Notes: generated from the letters alone by a model not told the origin. Shown: positions 31,502 to 42,300, counted from the first letter of the stretch. The stretch: DNA of 64,000 nt from Pseudomonadota bacterium (GCA_023416515.1 JAEZHP010000062.1:96506-160505); one strand, 5' to 3'. Numbers and translations: made by a program.

Positions 31502-34045
31502 TCAGAAGATGAAGTCGCTGGCCTGCGGAGTGACTCGGCCGGCGAGCTCGATCTGGAAATCGGCGAGGCCGTCGCCGTTGAGGTCGCCCTCGATCAAAGT
31601 CGACTGACCATCGCGGACGAAGTGGAGTTCGGCGCCGCGGCCGGAGAAGGCGCGTGACCCGACCCAGTTGAAGTCGGCTTCGAGCGCGCTGAGGTCGATC
31701 TTGTCCTGGCCGGAGCGGAAATCCATGACGATGTCGCGGCCGGAGCCGGGCAGGCTGTCGAACAGGCTTTCGAGCTTGAAGACGTCGTTGCCGCTTCCCC
31801 CGATCAACGTGTCGCGACCGGCGCCGCCGATGAGCAGGTCACGCCCGCCGCCGCCGTTCAGAGTGTCGTTGCCGCCGAGGCCGAGCAACGTGTCGTTGCC
31901 GTCCAGGCCGGAGATATTGTCGGCCCGCGAGGTGCCGCTGAGGCGGTCGTCGCCCGAGGTTGCGGCGCCGAGAAGGTCGACGAAGTCGCTGTTGTCGAGA
32001 CGGATGCCGCCGCCCAGCTGAAGCTGGAAGTCGGCACGGCCGTCGCCGTCCGAGTCGAGCTCGACATAGGTCGCGTCGGCCGCGGAGACATAGCGGACCT
32101 GACCGGCGACGCCTCCGAACTGGGCGGTGCCGATGAAGCTCGAGGCGCCGATCGCGCTGAGGTCGATCTTGTCGGCGCCCTTGAGGAAGTCGGTGATGAC
32201 GTCGCGGCCGGCGCCGACCGCGCTGTCCGCCACCGTCTCGAAGCGGAAGACATCGCTTCCCTCGCCGCCTGTCAGCGTGTCGGTGCCGATCCCGCCGATC
32301 AGGACGTCATTGCCGCCCTGGCCATCGAGCTTGTCGTTGCCCGCGCCGCCCTCGAGACGGTTGGCAGCGCCGTTGCCGGTCAGGGTGTCGTTGCCGCTGC
32401 CCGAACGTGCATTCTCGATCGTGACCGCGTTGGCGATGGTGTAGCCGCCATGGACACCCCAGGCGTAGGACACTCGCCCGCCGCCGCCTTCCTCATAGCG
32501 AAGGGTGGCCGGCCTGAGGTCGATATTGGCGTCCCGCGCGCCCTCATAGACGATCTGGTCGACTCCGCCGGCGTCCCAGATCGATTCATAGAAGGTGCCG
32601 GGGGCGTTGACGTCACTCAGGACATAGGTGTCGTTGCCGATCGCCCAGTCCTCGTTCACTCCATATTTGTCCTGGATGACCGCGATATCGAGCGGGCTCA
32701 GCGAGGCGACCCAGCCATAATGGTCGACTTCGGTGCCGGTGAGGCCGCCGGAACGCGGCTGCCCATAGGGCGATGTCGACCAGCCGTCATTGTAGGACAT
32801 GATGGTGTGGACCTGCTGGCTGAGGTCGAAGTCGCCATAGCCGCCGCCGATTCCGGCGGTGCCGCCGTCGGCGCCGCGCATGATGCTGGAGCGGCCGCCA
32901 TTGTCGTGCGGGTGAGCCATGCCCATGCCGTGGCCGAATTCGTGAAGAAGGGTCGGGAAGTAGAAGCCGCCGCGCGCCAGGCCCTCCTGGGTCCAGCGCA
33001 CGTCGCCGGAGTTGAACTCGGCCTGGCCCTCATTCTGCTCGTTGGGCGGGCTCATCCGGCCGAGCAGCGAAGCGCCGGCGCCGGGAGTGCCGTTATAGGT
33101 GATGATCTTGAAGTCGGCCTCGGCGCGGTTGTCGACGGCCACGAAGACGACGTCGGCGACCTGCTCGTAGAGGCTGAATGCCTCCATGAAAGCCGCCAGC
33201 TCCCAATCCGCCAAGCCCTTCGCGACGATATTCTCGGTGAGACCCGGATTGGTCGGGTCCTCGCTCACGAAGACGTCACCGGCCTTCGCGAAATAGACAG
33301 TGATGACGTTTTTGCCCTCGATCCCGAACGGGTTGTTTCCGACGCCGGTAAACTCGTTGCCGGTGATCCGCGGGCCTTCCTGACCGTCCGGATTGCGCGA
33401 CGTGCGGTCGACCTGGCTTCCCCAGTCGATCGAGTGGAGCGGGCTGTCGAGGTCGTAATAGGGCACGTAGGTCGGCCGTCCGGTGACGTCCTTCACGAAC
33501 AGCTCGTAATCGCCGACGAAGTCACCGGTGGTGCCGTTGGCGGCCTCGTTATCGAATGACCGCGCGTTGATATAATAAGTGCCGCTCGTCTGAGGGATGA
33601 AGGTAAGAAGAGCGTCGAGACCCGAGGGGGTGTTCGGCCCGCCGCCGTCGGCGGTGGTCACGAGGTTGCCGGCCGCGTCGTAGAGCTCGAGATAGGCGTC
33701 GGCGAGCGGCGTGCCGCTCGGCCCGCCGACGACGAGATACTGGGCGATGTCGTAGACATGCCCCGCGGTAAGGTTGACCGCGAAGAAGTCCTGGTCGCCG
33801 ATCGTGTTGATGGTGCCGATGAAGGAGGCCCCGTCGACCTGGATGGTGACCGCGCCCGCAATCGTGTCGGGCGCATCGTCCCCAGTGATCAGGGGCAGCA
33901 AGGCGGTGGTGGTGGTCGGCGAGGTGAGCGGGCTGTCGGTGACGAGGAACGCGTCAGCCGTCTTGTGCGACAGCTGGTATTGCATCCAGCTGGTATAGCC
34001 CTCCGCGACGAGACGCTTTTGCTCGAGACTGCAGATCCAGCACAT
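31502..34045 (-). CDS. Serralysin-like M10 metalloprotease with RTX repeats
   Basis: A protein of 847 residues from ATG 34045, with AAGGAGAG before it. Order: short N-terminus with a CWIC pair (no Sec signal), a PPC-type beta domain (about 60-170, FIGTINTIGDQDFFAVNL), the M10 catalytic domain with zinc motif HEFGHGMGMAH at 368-378 and the Met-turn in HTIMSYND, then two blocks of glycine-rich calcium repeats (GGxGxDxL type), each followed by a serralysin C-terminal module (DVITDFLKGADKIDLSAI; DIVMDFRSGQDKIDLSAL). The end DFIF matches the hydrophobic tail of type I secretion substrates. No HlyB/HlyD/TolC genes adjoin it. The duplicated C-terminal module is unusual. Confidence 0.9.
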   Translation of the reverse strand: MCWICSLEQKRLVAEGYTSWMQYQLSHKTADAFLVTDSPLTSPTTTTALLPLITGDDAPDTIAGAVTIQVDGASFIGTINTIGDQDFFAVNLTAGHVYDIAQYLVVGGPSGTPLADAYLELYDAAGNLVTTADGGGPNTPSGLDALLTFIPQTSGTYYINARSFDNEAANGTTGDFVGDYELFVKDVTGRPTYVPYYDLDSPLHSIDWGSQVDRTSRNPDGQEGPRITGNEFTGVGNNPFGIEGKNVITVYFAKAGDVFVSEDPTNPGLTENIVAKGLADWELAAFMEAFSLYEQVADVVFVAVDNRAEADFKIITYNGTPGAGASLLGRMSPPNEQNEGQAEFNSGDVRWTQEGLARGGFYFPTLLHEFGHGMGMAHPHDNGGRSSIMRGADGGTAGIGGGYGDFDLSQQVHTIMSYNDGWSTSPYGQPRSGGLTGTEVDHYGWVASLSPLDIAVIQDKYGVNEDWAIGNDTYVLSDVNAPGTFYESIWDAGGVDQIVYEGARDANIDLRPATLRYEEGGGGRVSYAWGVHGGYTIANAVTIENARSGSGNDTLTGNGAANRLEGGAGNDKLDGQGGNDVLIGGIGTDTLTGGEGSDVFRFETVADSAVGAGRDVITDFLKGADKIDLSAIGASSFIGTAQFGGVAGQVRYVSAADATYVELDSDGDGRADFQLQLGGGIRLDNSDFVDLLGAATSGDDRLSGTSRADNISGLDGNDTLLGLGGNDTLNGGGGRDLLIGGAGRDTLIGGSGNDVFKLESLFDSLPGSGRDIVMDFRSGQDKIDLSALEADFNWVGSRAFSGRGAELHFVRDGQSTLIEGDLNGDGLADFQIELAGRVTPQASDFIF

Positions 34046-34433
34046 GTTCGCTCTCCTTCGACATTTCGGGAATTCAGGACGAGCGTGACCGCAAGCGCAG
34101 GGAAGCCCTGCACCGGATCGCGCTTAACTCTTTGGTATTGCGGGGAAACTGGCGCCTTCGGCGCGTCTTGGCTAAACTCTTAAACGGGCCGTCAAGAATC
34201 TGAACATAGTCGTCATTGCCGCTGCCGATCCCTCCATTCGGGTTCGCACATCCAAAACCTACAAGCCGAACGATGGATCGTTGCGCACCCATTCCGACGC
34301 AGCGGTGAAACGCTCCGCGGACGCGGCGAAACGAGGAAATCTACCGGCGCGATCGAACCTTCCCGACGACCAAGTGTTTCTAAATCCATGTTTACAAACT
34401 AAAGCCTGGCGTTGGAGGGGGACCGATCGCGAC
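34046..34433. other. Divergent intergenic region between serralysin and response regulator genes
   Basis: 388 bases without a credible gene. The part near 34365-34400 is AT-rich for this genome (TTTCTAAATCC, TTTACAAAC) and may hold the regulator promoter. A small hairpin GCGCC-TTC-GGCGC lies near 34153-34165 on the serralysin side. A TTGACG occurs on the minus strand at 34195-34190 without a convincing -10. The open frame continuing upstream of the response regulator ATG shows no protein-like features. Confidence 0.5.
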
Positions 34434-35156
34434 ATGACCGCACGCTTGCTTCTGGTGGAGGACGATCCCGCCCTGCTGGCGGTGCTGAAGGCGGCTGTCG
34501 CCTATGGCGGGTTCGCGAGCCATTCGGTGTCGACCGCGGCCGCCGCGGCACTCGCGGTCCAGACCGGCGGGTTCGATGCATTGCTCCTCGACCTTGGCCT
34601 TCCCGACACTGAGGGTGACGAGTTGCTTCCTAGGCTTCGGTCGCTGACCGACATCCCGATCATCGTCGTGTCAGGCCGCGCTGCCGAACGCGACAAGATC
34701 GAAGCTCTGGACCGCGGCGCGGACGATTTCATCGCAAAGCCGTTCCTGCCGGGAGAGCTTCTGGCGCGCGTGAGGGCGGCGCTCCGCCGGGCCTCGCGGA
34801 CCGAAGCGAGTGGGCACGCGTCTGACGGGATTGTCGCGGTTCCCTTCGAGGAGCCGATCTGGGCCGGAGCGCTGAAACTCGATCCCTCCGCTCTGACGGT
34901 CACGATCGACGGGCACAGCGTGAGCCTGGTTCCAAGCGAATATCGGCTGCTTCGGCGGCTTGCTCGGGATTGCGGCTCGCCGGTGTCCCGTGCCGACCTG
35001 CTCGAGGAGCTATACGGCGGCGACGCACCGAGCGAGAGCAACATCGTCGACGTCTATATCTCGCGGATCCGAGCGAAGCTTCGGCCGCTGCCGGGCGGCG
35101 AGGATTTCGTGGCCAATATTCGCGGCCAGGGTTGGAAGCTCAGGGTGCCGGCTTGA
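34434..35156 (+). CDS. OmpR/PhoB-type response regulator (orphan)
   Basis: A protein of 240 residues from ATG 34434, with GGAGGGGGA upstream. Receiver domain: acidic pair ED-D at 9-11, phosphorylation site D53 in LLLDLGLP, threonine/serine position VSGRA, lysine in FIAKPF. A linker of about 25 residues leads to an OmpR-type winged helix with LVPSEYRLLRRLARDCGSPVSRADLLEELYG and VDVYISRIRAKL. No kinase gene is adjacent, so the partner is elsewhere. Divergent from the serralysin gene across 388 bases, which makes regulation of that protease a testable guess only. Confidence 0.9.
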   Translation: MTARLLLVEDDPALLAVLKAAVAYGGFASHSVSTAAAAALAVQTGGFDALLLDLGLPDTEGDELLPRLRSLTDIPIIVVSGRAAERDKIEALDRGADDFIAKPFLPGELLARVRAALRRASRTEASGHASDGIVAVPFEEPIWAGALKLDPSALTVTIDGHSVSLVPSEYRLLRRLARDCGSPVSRADLLEELYGGDAPSESNIVDVYISRIRAKLRPLPGGEDFVANIRGQGWKLRVPA

Positions 35157-35165
35157 GCGGAGCCC

Positions 35166-35654
35166 TCAGGCGGCTCGGTGGGCGGGCCCGTCGAGCTCGC
35201 TCCGGTCGATCCACTCCATGTCGCCGAGCTTGAGGACACGCCCGTCCGCGGAGCGCGGGGCCATGTCGGCGATTGGCTGGCGCGTGACTCGGTCGACCAG
35301 CACCGGATTGCTCGGACGGCAGTTGATCCACTTCTCTCCCCACTGACGGAGCGACAGCAATACGGGCAAAAGGTCGCGTCCTTTGTCGGTCAGGCGATAG
35401 GAAATCCGGCGTCGGTCGGCCGGGTCCGGCTCGCGCTCGAGGATGCCGTGCTCGACGAGACGCGCGAGGCGGTTGGACAGGATGTTTCGAGCGATTCCGA
35501 GCGTCGACTGGAATTCCTCGAAATGCTTGAGGCCGTTGAACGCGCCGCGGAGGATCAGGAAGGACCAGCGCTCGCCGACCGTGTCCAGAGCCGCCGCGAT
35601 CGAGCATTGCCGAAGCATCTCGCGATGGCGATCGATATCCAGCATCCCCGACAT
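35166..35654 (-). CDS. HxlR family transcriptional regulator
   Basis: A protein of 162 residues (ATG three codons later also possible). The HxlR winged-helix pattern is plain: a cysteine in CSIAAALDTVGERWSFLILRGAF, FEEFQSTLGIARNILSNRLARLVEHGILER, then RRISYRLTDKG. HxlR proteins often sense aldehydes, quinones or thiol stress through the N-terminal cysteine. A further 40 residues follow the domain (RVLKLGDMEWID). Convergent with the response regulator and divergent from the (p)ppGpp synthetase gene; target genes not obvious. Confidence 0.88.
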   Translation of the reverse strand: MSGMLDIDRHREMLRQCSIAAALDTVGERWSFLILRGAFNGLKHFEEFQSTLGIARNILSNRLARLVEHGILEREPDPADRRRISYRLTDKGRDLLPVLLSLRQWGEKWINCRPSNPVLVDRVTRQPIADMAPRSADGRVLKLGDMEWIDRSELDGPAHRAA

Positions 35655-35801
35655 CCCGTATGTTCTTATGATCTGGGTTGGAACATGCGCTTTTCCGTCC
35701 CGATCCGCAACCTAGCCGCCGTTGCCGGAAAATCACGGTAACCCGCGGCTTTGCGACATTTCCGTTTGCATCCCGGCCGCTGCGCACCCCATCTAGAGCC
35801 G

Positions 35802-37889
35802 GTGCTTAGGCAATATGAGCTGGTCGAGAAGGTTCGGGGCTACGATCCCGGCGCCGATGAGGCGATGCTGAACCGCGCCTATGTCTTCTCGATGAAGGCG
35901 CACGGGTCTCAGAAGCGCGCCTCAGGAGACCCTTATTACAGCCACCCGATCGAGGTGGCCGGAATCCTCACTGACCTCCACCTCGATGACGAGACGATCG
36001 TCACCGCGATCCTCCACGACACGATCGAGGACACGGTCGCGACCCGCGAGGAGATCGAGAAGCTGTTCGGCGGCAACGTCGCCCGGCTGGTCGACGGAGT
36101 GACCAAGCTCTCGAAGATCGAGGCCCAGACCGAGAGCCAGCGGGCGGCCGAGAATCTGCGCAAGTTCCTGCTGGCGATGTCCGACGACATTCGCGTGCTT
36201 CTCGTGAAGCTCGCCGACCGCCTGCACAACATGCGCACGCTCCATCATATCAAGAATGACGAGAAGCGCCGGCGCATCGCCCGGGAGACGATGGATATTT
36301 ATGCGCCGCTAGCCGAGCGGATCGGCATGTACGAGTTCATGACCGAGATGCAGACGCTCGCCTTCCGTGAGCTCGAGCCTGCGGCCTATGAATCGATCAC
36401 CAAGCGGCTGGAGCAGCTTCGCTCAGGCGGCGGCGGCGATCTCATCACCCGCATCGGCCGAGGCATCAAGGCTCACCTGGAGGCCAATGGCATCGACGCG
36501 GAGGTCAAGGGCCGCGAGAAGCATCCCTATTCGATCTGGCGCAAGATGGCCGAGCGGCACGTCAGCTTCGAGGCGCTTTCTGACGTCATGGCGTTTCGCT
36601 GCGTCGTCGATAGCGTCGAGGACTGCTACCGCACGCTAGGCCTGATCCACCAGCGCTGGCCGGTGGTTCCCGGGCGCTTCAAGGACTTCATCTCCACTCC
36701 CAAGCGCAACGGCTACCGATCGCTTCACACCACGGTGATCCACGACGAGCGGATGCGGATCGAGGTGCAGATCCGAACCCGCGAGATGCACGCCCAGGCC
36801 GAGTTCGGCCTCGCCGCCCACTGGGCTTATAAGCAGGGCGACATCGAGGCGACCACCGAACATCCCTGGATCAGCGACCTCGTCGAGATCCTCGACCATG
36901 CCGGGACTGCCGAGGAGCTGCTCGAGCACACCCGGATGGCGATGTACCAGGACCGGATCTTCGCCTTCACTCCGAAGGGCGAGCTCATCCAGCTGCCCAA
37001 GGGCGGCACCGCGGTCGACTTCGCCTATGCGGTCCACACCGACCTTGGCGACCAGACCGTCGGCGCCAAGATCAACGGCCGCCTCGTGCCGCTGAGGACG
37101 GTGCTGGAGAATGGCGACCAGGTCGAGATCCTCGTCTCGAAGGCCCAGCACCCGCAGCCGGCTTGGCTCGGATTCGTCATCACCGGCAAGGCGCGCGCCA
37201 ACATCCGCCGCTGGGTGAAGTCGAAGGAGCGCGAGGAGACGATTGCGCTCGGCCGGAAGATCTTCGACGAGATTACTCAGCGGCTGCCCGCGCCGCTCGG
37301 CTGGGAAGCCATCACCGAGGCCCTGAAGCGGCTTCATTTGCCCGACGACAACGCCCTGATGGAGGCGATCGCGACCAAGCGAATTGACGACGTGCAGGTG
37401 ATGGAGGCGCTGCTCCCGGGCTCGACCCGCACCGGCGCCAAGCCGCCGCCACAGCGCACCGCCATCTCGGTCAAGGGCCTGACCCCTGGAGTCGCCTTCC
37501 AGCTCGCGGATTGCTGCCACCCCATTCCGGGCGACCGGATCGTCGGCCTGAGGCGAGAGGGCGAAGGCATCGAGGTCCACACGATCAATTGCGACAGCCT
37601 GGCCGACGGACAGGACGCCGACTGGGTCGACCTTCACTGGGGCGACGAGACCGACGGCGGGACCGCGCGGCTCTGCCTCGTCATGGCGAACCAGCCGGGC
37701 GCCCTGGCGACGGTCGCGGGGACGATCGGCCGCGACGGCGCCAACATCATCAGCATGGAGCAGACCGCCCGCGACGGCGCCTTCCACACCTTCGTGTTCG
37801 ACGTCGAGGTTCATGACGTCGAGCATCTCATGCGGATCCTCGCGGCGCTCCGCGCGAGCGACGTCGTGTCGAGCGCCGAGCGGCTGTAA
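35802..37889 (+). CDS. RelA/SpoT bifunctional (p)ppGpp synthetase/hydrolase
   Basis: A protein of 695 residues starting from GTG 35802, chosen because LRQYELVEKVRGYDPGADEAMLNRAY then fits the family start; an upstream TTG adds 17 non-conserved residues. Order: HD hydrolase domain (SHPIEVAGILTD, ILHDTIEDT, KLADRLHNMRTL), synthetase domain (DVMAFRCVVD, KDFISTPKRNGYRSLHTTV), TGS (FAFTPKGELIQLPKGGTAVDFAYAVHTDLGD) and a C-terminal ACT domain (VMANQPGALATVAGTIGRDGANI). The hydrolase motif HDTIEDT is intact, so both activities are expected, as in alphaproteobacterial Rsh. It is separated from rpoZ by an accessory block. Confidence 0.95.
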   Translation: MLRQYELVEKVRGYDPGADEAMLNRAYVFSMKAHGSQKRASGDPYYSHPIEVAGILTDLHLDDETIVTAILHDTIEDTVATREEIEKLFGGNVARLVDGVTKLSKIEAQTESQRAAENLRKFLLAMSDDIRVLLVKLADRLHNMRTLHHIKNDEKRRRIARETMDIYAPLAERIGMYEFMTEMQTLAFRELEPAAYESITKRLEQLRSGGGGDLITRIGRGIKAHLEANGIDAEVKGREKHPYSIWRKMAERHVSFEALSDVMAFRCVVDSVEDCYRTLGLIHQRWPVVPGRFKDFISTPKRNGYRSLHTTVIHDERMRIEVQIRTREMHAQAEFGLAAHWAYKQGDIEATTEHPWISDLVEILDHAGTAEELLEHTRMAMYQDRIFAFTPKGELIQLPKGGTAVDFAYAVHTDLGDQTVGAKINGRLVPLRTVLENGDQVEILVSKAQHPQPAWLGFVITGKARANIRRWVKSKEREETIALGRKIFDEITQRLPAPLGWEAITEALKRLHLPDDNALMEAIATKRIDDVQVMEALLPGSTRTGAKPPPQRTAISVKGLTPGVAFQLADCCHPIPGDRIVGLRREGEGIEVHTINCDSLADGQDADWVDLHWGDETDGGTARLCLVMANQPGALATVAGTIGRDGANIISMEQTARDGAFHTFVFDVEVHDVEHLMRILAALRASDVVSSAERL

Positions 37890-37928
37890 GAACTCCCGAT
37901 CAGGCGCGGGTGGCGAGCGTCTCGATCC

Positions 37929-38909
37929 CTATTTCCGGACCAGGTTGGGCAGAGTGAAGGTGCCGTCCGAGTTCACGTTGCCGTCGAGCCGATTGTCCAC
38001 GTAGCTAAAGATCCCGCCGCCATTCTGAGTCAGCACTCCGGTACCGTTGCCGGTGATCGTGGTTCCCGACACCTGCACGGTCGCGCCGACGCCGTCGGCC
38101 AGGATGCCGTTCGTGGTGTTGTAGGCGACGATCGAATTGGTGATCATGATCGTGGTCCCGGAGGTGGCCGGCGGAACCAGCACCTGGAGGCCGCGGTTGG
38201 CGCCGCTCATCACGCTCTGATCGATGACGATCGCGACGCCCTGCGCTCCGGTGTTCCCGGTAAGATTCACCATCAGGTTGTTGTTGGCGTTGTTGAGCAT
38301 CCGCACATTGCGCAGCACCACGCGCGCGTTGCCGCCCGCGCCGGTGGGCTGGATGAGAATTCCACCGCCGGTCGCGCCGTTGCCATTCTCGGCGATGGTG
38401 GTGTTGGAGACGAACAGCCGCGCGGAGCCGCTCGGCTGGAATGAGATTCCCTGACTGTTGGCGGCGTTGAAACGCCGGATCGTGCAATCCTCGATGTGAA
38501 GCGTGCCGTTGCCGATCATACGAACACCGTTGCTCGGCGGGCTCACGCCAAAGATGTCGAGCCCGCGGAGAAAGACGACGTCGGTAGCGAGCGGCAGGTT
38601 GACAGTGATGCCGTTGCCCCCGGCCAGTGAACCGCCCTCGGTATATGGGCAGGAGATGGTCAGCGATTTGGTTATCGTCACTGCGCCAAAGCCGCCTGGA
38701 TCGAGGCAATTGATCTCGCCGCCCGCAGCGGTCTTTGAAATCGCACCTGCGAAAGTCTTGCACGGCGCAGTCCGGCTGCACGGGTTCACGTCGTCACCGA
38801 CGCCGGACACCCATGTGCGAGTCGCCTGTGCTGCCGCAGGCGTAGTCCAAGCAAAGCTCAGGCAGAATAGCAGCGCGCCAAGGATCGAATACCTGGAGAC
38901 GGAAGGCAT
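37929..38909 (-). CDS. Secreted right-handed beta-helix protein
   Basis: A protein of 326 residues from ATG 38909, with GGGGAG 5 bases upstream. The signal peptide (YSILGALLFCLSFAWTTPAAAQ) is followed by TRTWVSGVGDDVNPCSRTAPCKTFAGAI, a common start of secreted beta-helix proteins, then short coils with repeated Asn and Gly (NGVRMIGNGTLHIEDCTIRRF, GGGILIQPTGAGGNARVVL, NNANNNLMVNL). Such folds occur in polysaccharide lyases and adhesins; no catalytic residues are recognised, so enzymatic activity is not claimed. Two early cysteine pairs could form disulfides. It is divergent from the large RTX protease gene. Confidence 0.78.
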   Translation of the reverse strand: MPSVSRYSILGALLFCLSFAWTTPAAAQATRTWVSGVGDDVNPCSRTAPCKTFAGAISKTAAGGEINCLDPGGFGAVTITKSLTISCPYTEGGSLAGGNGITVNLPLATDVVFLRGLDIFGVSPPSNGVRMIGNGTLHIEDCTIRRFNAANSQGISFQPSGSARLFVSNTTIAENGNGATGGGILIQPTGAGGNARVVLRNVRMLNNANNNLMVNLTGNTGAQGVAIVIDQSVMSGANRGLQVLVPPATSGTTIMITNSIVAYNTTNGILADGVGATVQVSGTTITGNGTGVLTQNGGGIFSYVDNRLDGNVNSDGTFTLPNLVRK

Positions 38910-39348
38910 TGGAGCTCCCCCACAGTTCCTCACCTGTCCCGATAATAGCATGAACAGCAAAGTTTGCTGAGTCTGTTTATGTGCCGCCGCGTCCTCCGCG
39001 CGTGTTTGGCTGATCAATAAAATGCACTCGGCGCTGCACCCTCGACGGTGGCCGCGGCTTCTGGGCCCTTACTCACGGCGCGCCGGCCGCCGGGGCCACG
39101 CGGCGCTCGGAGCGATCTCCCCTGGAGCCGGGAGTGTTCATGCCCTGGTAACAGAACCTAAACTATTCGAGTTGCTGATGTTTTGTGGAAGGCTGTGTCC
39201 AAGCAGCCTGTGTCCGGTCGGTCCCTGCGACGCGTTGGAAGATCGGCAGAGATGAGGTTTTCCAGGACCGCGAAGGCCGTAGCGCTACCGTCATTGATGC
39301 CCACCTCCCGATATGGGATGCAGGAGGTGCGCCCCGCAGGAGAGACCG
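38910..39348. other. Divergent intergenic region upstream of the large RTX protease
   Basis: 439 bases between the beta-helix gene and the RTX protease gene. It includes an AT-rich stretch near 38985-39025 (GATCAATAAAATG), a small palindrome GCAAAGTTTGC near 38958, and a GC-rich part at 39060-39130 with many restriction-like palindromes (GGCGCGCCGGCC). A short frame from 39022 has no domain features or ribosome-binding site, so no gene is called. Promoters for both flanking genes are expected but no clear -35/-10 pair was found. Confidence 0.5.
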
Positions 39349-42300
39349 ATGCCCGTTATTGTTGGTACGCCCGGTGACGACGATCTTACCGGTACGCCCG
39401 GTGACGACCTTCTCCAGGGACTCGGAGGCAATGACCGCCTGAATGGGGGCGCCGGCGCGGACACGATGGAGGGCGGTCCCGGAAACGACATCTATTTTGT
39501 CGATCTTGCGAGCGATGTCGTTCGGGAATTGGCCAACGAAGGGCAGGACTACGTTTACACCAGCGTGAGCTACGCGCTCGCCGAAGGCTCCCATGTCGAG
39601 TATCTGGCGACGACCGCGACGGGGTCCACGGCCGCGCTTTCGCTGTACGGAAACGAGTTCGCCAACACCATCGTCGCCAATGACGGCAATAACTTCGTCT
39701 CCGGCGGCGCCGGCGACGACTTCATCATGGCTTTCGGCGGCGACGACATCATCGACGGCGGCACCGGCGCCGACGTCATGGAGGGCGGAACCGGGAACGA
39801 CATCTACTATGCCGACAGCGTCTCCGACATTGTCCGCGAGTCGATCGGGGGCGGGTTCGACTATGTCTACACGTCCACGACTCTCGCTCTCCCGAACGGG
39901 TCGGAGGTTGAATTTCTCGCCACCCGTGCGACCCTTTCGACTGAAGGGCTGGCGCTGTACGGAAACGAATTCGCCAACACCATCATCGCCAATTACGGCA
40001 ATAACGGCCTCTATGGCGGGGCGAGCGACGATTTCCTCGCGGGCCTGGATGGCGACGACATCCTCGACGGCGGCACCGGCGCCGACGTCATGGAAGGCGG
40101 CGACGGCAACGACATCTATTTCGTGGATAGCGGCGGGGACGTCGTCCGCGATACTTCCGGCACCGACCTTGTCTTCACGAGCGTCACCTATGCCTTGCCG
40201 GCCGGTGCGGCGATCGAATTGCTCGGTACGACCAACGAGTTTTCCACCGAGGGCCTGGCGCTGTTCGGCAACGAGTTCGCCAACACGATCATCGCCAACA
40301 ACGGGAATAACGGCCTCTACGGAGGCGCTGGCAATGATTTCCTGTCGGCCCTTGGAGGCGACGATATCCTGGACGGCGGCACCGGCGCCGACGTCATGGA
40401 GGGAGGCCACGGCAACGACATCTATTTCGTCGACAATGCCGGCGACGTCATCCGGGAAGCCTCGGGCTACGATCTGGTCTTTACCAGTGTAAGCTACGCG
40501 CTTGCGGCAGGGGCGGCGATCGAACTGCTGGGCACGACGAACGAATTCTCGCTCGATGCACTGACGCTCTACGGGAACGAGTTCGCCAATACGATCACCG
40601 GCAACAACGGCAATAACGGCCTTTATGGCGGCGACGGCAACGACTTCCTCTCCGGACTGCTTGGCAACGACATTCTCGACGGAGGGGCGGGCGCCGATGT
40701 GCTCGAGGGCGGCCATGGCGACGACATCTACTATGTGGACCAGCAGGGCGACGTCGTTCGCGACTCCAGCGGTTTCGACATCGTTTATACGAGCGCCAGC
40801 TACGGGCTCGCCAACGGTGCGACGATCGAGGTTCTGCAGGCTTCCGATCTGTTCTCGACGACTGCCCTGAACCTGTACGGCAACGAGTTCGCGAACACGA
40901 TCGTCGGCAATAACGGCGCAAATCTCCTCGTGGGTGGTGCGGGTGCGGACCGGCTCGAGGGCAATGGCGGCAACGACACGCTCGATGGCGGAGCCGATCA
41001 GGACGTGCTGGTCGGAGGGGCCGGTGCGGACATCTTCCGATTCAGCGCTGCGTCGGATTCAGCGGTCGGTTTCGCCGACACGATCGCCGACTTTCAAACC
41101 GGCATCGACCGCATCGATCTCAGCCTGATCGACGCCAACAGCCAGACCATCAATCGTGACAGCTTCCTGTTCATCGGGGCCCAGGGGTTCACCGGCCGGG
41201 CGGGCGAGCTGCGCTACGTCCAGAGCGGCAGCACCTTCGATCTTTATGGCGACTTGAACGGCGACAGCGTTGCCGACCTGCACATCCGGGTTGTCGGCAA
41301 CGGCCTAGTCGTCGGCGACATCAATGGCGCAGTCGCGGCCCCGCCGGCCAACCGGCCTCCGGCGATCAGCTCCGGCACGGCCGCCAGCGTCGCCGAGAAC
41401 AGCGCGGCCTCAACCATCGTCTATCAGACCGTGGCAAGCGATCCGGACGGCGACCCGGTCACTTACCGTCTCAGCGGTCCCGATGCAGGCCTGTTCAGCA
41501 TCGACTCGTCGGGAGCGGTGCGGTTGCTGTCGCCTGCCGATTATGAGGCACGTAGCAGCTACGCCTTCACCGTCGTGGCCGAGGACGGCCGAGGTGGAGC
41601 TGCCTCCCAGCCGGTGACGCTCAGCATCCAGAACGTCAACGAGGCGCCGGTGATCAGCTCCGGCACCGCCGCCACGATCCCGGAAAACAGCCCGACCTCG
41701 ACCGTTGTATACCAGGTCGTGGCAAGCGATCCCGACGGCAATCCGCTGAGCTATTCGCTGAGCGGGACCGACGCCGCCTTCTTCACGATCGACGCGAACG
41801 GGGCGGTCCGCTTCATCCAGTCGCCCGATTACGAGACGCGCAGCAGCTATTCCTTCTCGGTCAATGCAAGCGACGGCAGCCTCGCCGCGACCCGCGGCGT
41901 CACCGTTACCGTCACGGACGTCAACGAAAGCGTCGGCTCCACTCCGATCATCAACGAGACGAGCGCGGCCAACGACAGCATCGCGCAGGCGCAGGTCATT
42001 CTGCGCTCGCAGCTTGCCGTCGCGTCCAACCCGAACCTCGGCGACCAGACGCTGCCGTCGGTGCAGATTAACGGCACCATCTCGCCGCTCGGCGACAGCG
42101 ACTATTTCAGCATCACGCTCCAGGCCGGCGAGCTTCTTATCCTCGACGTCGATGGCACGGTCTCGCTGGACTCGTTCCTCAAGGTGTTCGGGCCCGATGG
42201 CACGCTAATTGCGCAGAATGATGACGCCGTCTCGTTCGACGCCGGGTCGACGGCTCATTCCGGCGTCAGCCACAATATGGATTCGCTGGTTCGCTTCCGG

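Noticed and set aside
39022..39255. 77-residue frame in the gap before the RTX protease gene
   Set aside because: No ribosome-binding site, no hydrophobic or domain pattern, and Arg/Pro/Leu-rich composition typical of chance frames in high-GC DNA.
39451..40992. Regular DNA repeats that might be a CRISPR-like array or satellite
   Set aside because: The period is 306-312 bases, always a multiple of three, and encodes conserved RTX protein units with codon-level variation. It is a coding repeat.
42153..42167. TGGCACG followed by a GC doublet in the RTX protease gene
   Set aside because: The doublets are one base too close together, and the site is inside a coding region.
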